Source: Monocercomonoides exilis
Taxonomy: Eukaryota > Preaxostyla > Oxymonadida > Polymastigidae
Assembly: GCA_001643675.2 (NCBI GenBank)
Contig: LSRY02000048.1
Location: forward strand, 381,501-445,500
DNA length: 64,000 bases
Reading direction: 5' to 3'
The notes under the pieces were generated by a model. The model had not been told where the DNA came from, made no database searches, and worked only from the letters and a program-made list of their open reading frames with translations. This document shows, one piece after another, positions 61,587 to 64,000 of the stretch (position 1 is its first letter; each line of letters starts with the position of its first letter). A program made the translations under genes and the position numbers.

Positions 61587-64000
61587 TCATTTGTTTATTC
61601 GTCGTTTATGCTTTCCTTTTGCAACCGCTTCAAATATGTCTAAATCTCCACCATCATCACTTGAAGTTAATGAATTATCGTTTTTTTCGGACGATAACTT
61701 TGTTTCATTTCTTTTTCGCTTCATTTTAATGTTTTTGACACTTGTTTTGTTTTCGCTATTCGAGTTCTTAGCTGTCTTCCTCTTCTTTTTAGCTGGTTCA
61801 GGCGTTCCTTCAAGCATAATCACCTCATCTGCAGTTAGAACACCTCTTCCTCGAACTGGAGTAGAAGCTTTGAAAAACGGATTCTTTTCATCAGCATTAT
61901 TTCGACGTGCTTGTTCAGGCGTGTGGAATTCATTCGACTCCTTGCTTGCAGCCAATGGGGAGGATGACATTTTTGACAGATGCGAACGAGAAGAAGCTGA
62001 TGAAGAAGATTTTCGAGCTGATGGAAGATCTTTGTCTGCCATCAGTATTGCCACAACTGATGATTTGTATTTTTTTCTCTCTGACTCTGCCGAAGATGCA
62101 CTCAACTCTGCATTCTCCTCTGCACCCTTCTGTATCCTCTCAATCTCATACTTCACTTCTGCCGCCAAAGTCCTGTCAGCCCCAATCATTTCAAACAGGT
62201 CACCGCCACACTGCTCCACGATTTGCCCCACGCACACCATCACGTCCCGCACCCACACGCTTCGCCGTTTCTGCAGCTCGTTCTTGGCACTCACCAGCAC
62301 AGGAATAACATTTTGTGCAATGTGCTTTTTGAGCAGCTGCCCTATCGCATCTTTTTCGCTCTTTTTCATCTTTTCCCGCCCTTCTTCAATCCACGTGTTG
62401 ACTTCTGCGCCTTGCAACAGAACTCCGTCTGTCTGTGTTTGTGAAAACTGGCTGTGAGGCTGCGATGCCGAACCTGAAGCGACTCTGTCTTTTTCCTCTT
62501 TCACGCTTATTACACTGGAAGCTGCACTCTTCATTGCCTTTTGTTGTTGTTGTTGTTGTTGTTGCTGCTTTTCGTTTTCTACTTCTCCGCCGGTAAGCAC
62601 GCTCGACTGCGAAGTGTTCAGGTTTGACAGGCGGATCTCAGCTGAACTCAGAATCACCAGACAATCCAAGAAGCAAGAAACAGAAGCAACAATTGGAGGA
62701 ACTGGCCGATCGGGGTAGATTCCAGATGAGGCATTGCGCGCAACTCGATACGCAAATGATGCAGATGAATCAGAAGAAGAAGAAGATGACTGATGCAGTG
62801 GCGTCATTCCAGTTTCTGCAGACACATACGATGGTAATATTGTTCCTCTTCGGACAAGTTGGATTTCTCCCTCTCTTCCTAATTCAACGCTTTGCATAGC
62901 GTCTGCGCTGAGCACTCTTCTGTGAAGCGGTGTGGGGGACATAAGCGACTGCACCCCTCGCGGAGTGGCCCTCACAACGTTCTGCATCTGCTGCCTGAAT
63001 GGCGACGAATAAGCGCTTGTTCCGTCCTGGCGGTAAGCAAGCGGCGTTTGAGGAAATCCTGTTCGTCTAAGCGGAGTAATCATCAACGAGGATGAACGTG
63101 GAGATGGAAATGGCGATTGCGATGGTAATGACGACTGTGACGCAGGAAGCGAAGTTACTGAAGAGTCAGGCTGCTTCTTGGCAAATGAATTGACACGCTC
63201 CTTTTGCAGGAGGATCTCCACATCCTCCTGCGGAGCAATCGGATTGAGCAGCGATGTGAGCGTAGCTGGAGGTGGTTTTGATGCAAAGGCAAAGCGTTTT
63301 TGTGTTGAAAGATAGCCAAACGCTGTCTCGTCATTCGATTCAGCAGGGCGATAGATCGAGAAGAACTGAGTCGCATAAGTCCCGGCTGAAAGCGGAGGAA
63401 GAGAAACAGACACAGAAGACGCAGAAAAGTCATTCACTGCAGCGAAATCTGTCTCACAAATAGGATCAATCACGTTCTGTGCGATGTGTCCAATCAGGTT
63501 GAACTTCTCTTTGTCGCTCATCTGGTTCAGAAGACTGGCATACACAACATACCGTCGCTCTGCATTCAGCGGGCCAGCCATGCGCAGAGGCAGCGGGCGG
63601 GAGAAGTCGATTTCTGAGGACGAAAAGGGAACTGTTTGCTTTGAGGAAGCAGAGGACGATGCATCAGCTTCGTCGTCAGGATCGATTATGTCAATCCCCA
63701 TCAGCCCCTTCGGAGGCTTTCTCACCTGATTGAACGCGTACAAGCACTGGATGAAGCAGTACGAAGCCAGCGATGGATTCTTTCTGTACAGCACGTCCAC
63801 CACAATCTGGTTGGCAAACTCTCTTATTGTCGGCGACGGGTCAGCCAGTGCAGCAATGATGTGCAGCAGCGGTGGTCCCCTCATTCGGATGATGTCTTCC
63901 TTCATCAGCGCCGACAGGATAGCCAGCGAAGACAGCCTGATCGAAGCGTCTGTCATGTCCTGTGCAAGCGCAGCCAGCGAAATGATTGCGCTGTCGCCAA
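61587..64000 (-). CDS. NCAPD3-like: Condensin II complex subunit D3-like, C-terminal part, 5' end outside window
   Basis: The minus frame is open to the right edge (about 803 residues in the window) and ends at 61587. The first 160 residues are HEAT repeats. LSALMKEDIIRMRGPPLLHIIAALADPSP and the segment up to YRKNPSLASYCFIQCLYAFN align with the NCAPD3 region around LLQEDxVKWKGxLFFRFL and LLKRNPxxFxxHFIECIFHFN. Then comes a Ser/Pro-rich disordered part with a Gln run (62.54-62.57 kb) and a helical block (EEGREKMKKSEKDAIGQLLKK to SAKNELQKRR) at the place where D3 proteins have their last conserved helices. The tail is basic and nuclear-like (PAKKKRK, GKHKRRINK). It would act in mitotic chromosome compaction with SMC2 and SMC4. 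No intron is seen. The distinction from condensin I D2 rests on the KRNP-type block and is fairly secure. Confidence 0.72.
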   Translation of the reverse strand, partial: GDSAIISLAALAQDMTDASIRLSSLAILSALMKEDIIRMRGPPLLHIIAALADPSPTIREFANQIVVDVLYRKNPSLASYCFIQCLYAFNQVRKPPKGLMGIDIIDPDDEADASSSASSKQTVPFSSSEIDFSRPLPLRMAGPLNAERRYVVYASLLNQMSDKEKFNLIGHIAQNVIDPICETDFAAVNDFSASSVSVSLPPLSAGTYATQFFSIYRPAESNDETAFGYLSTQKRFAFASKPPPATLTSLLNPIAPQEDVEILLQKERVNSFAKKQPDSSVTSLPASQSSLPSQSPFPSPRSSSLMITPLRRTGFPQTPLAYRQDGTSAYSSPFRQQMQNVVRATPRGVQSLMSPTPLHRRVLSADAMQSVELGREGEIQLVRRGTILPSYVSAETGMTPLHQSSSSSSDSSASFAYRVARNASSGIYPDRPVPPIVASVSCFLDCLVILSSAEIRLSNLNTSQSSVLTGGEVENEKQQQQQQQQQKAMKSAASSVISVKEEKDRVASGSASQPHSQFSQTQTDGVLLQGAEVNTWIEEGREKMKKSEKDAIGQLLKKHIAQNVIPVLVSAKNELQKRRSVWVRDVMVCVGQIVEQCGGDLFEMIGADRTLAAEVKYEIERIQKGAEENAELSASSAESERKKYKSSVVAILMADKDLPSARKSSSSASSRSHLSKMSSSPLAASKESNEFHTPEQARRNNADEKNPFFKASTPVRGRGVLTADEVIMLEGTPEPAKKKRKTAKNSNSENKTSVKNIKMKRKRNETKLSSEKNDNSLTSSDDGGDLDIFEAVAKGKHKRRINK

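Noticed and set aside
61534-62457. Plus-strand frame of 307 codons
   Set aside because: Antisense to the condensin D3-like coding sequence and without motifs.

Overview
The window looks like nuclear DNA of a flagellate protist, most probably an oxymonad metamonad close to Monocercomonoides. The reasons are: (i) short spliceosomal introns (53 to 78 bp, donors GTATG, GTATC or GTTTG, acceptors TAG, CAG or AAG); (ii) a very large beta-helix surface protein carrying a C-terminal pseudokinase lobe; (iii) a cluster of a lineage-specific helical protein family; (iv) AT-rich intergenic DNA between richer coding DNA. The taxon is inferred from remembered family resemblance, not from a search. The standard genetic code fits every gene.

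Layout. Bases 1-34891 (minus) are one uninterrupted reading frame, cut by the left edge, encoding at least 11,630 residues. It is a dynein heavy chain by descent. Tail, linker, AAA1 to AAA5, stalk and the start of AAA6 can be recognised in the correct order, but they are separated by hundreds of residues of Ser/Pro/Gln/Asn/His/acidic low-complexity sequence. The Walker A motif is gone from AAA1, AAA3 and AAA4, and only AAA2 keeps a textbook P-loop. A 2.5 kb spacer separates it, head to head, from a 2,726-residue secreted or membrane beta-helix protein with a cytoplasmic pseudokinase lobe (37538-45718, plus).

Bases 45.7-50.06 kb are very AT-rich and gene-free, and hold diverged direct repeats, two foldback (MITE-like) structures and a long poly(T). 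An ARF-family GTPase with one intron follows (50063-50707, plus). It lacks the catalytic switch II glutamine.

Bases 53.2-60.3 kb hold three members of one helical gene family: an intact three-exon copy (plus), a decayed copy (plus) and a three-exon copy (minus) with a single frameshift in a homopolymer. An unrelated-looking gene fragment lies between the last two. The right edge (61587-64000, minus) carries the C-terminal part of a condensin II D3-like HEAT subunit.

The genes do not form a pathway. The most notable item is the giant dynein-derived protein, which appears to have lost the ATPase sites needed for motor activity and so may be a structural or regulatory pseudo-motor.
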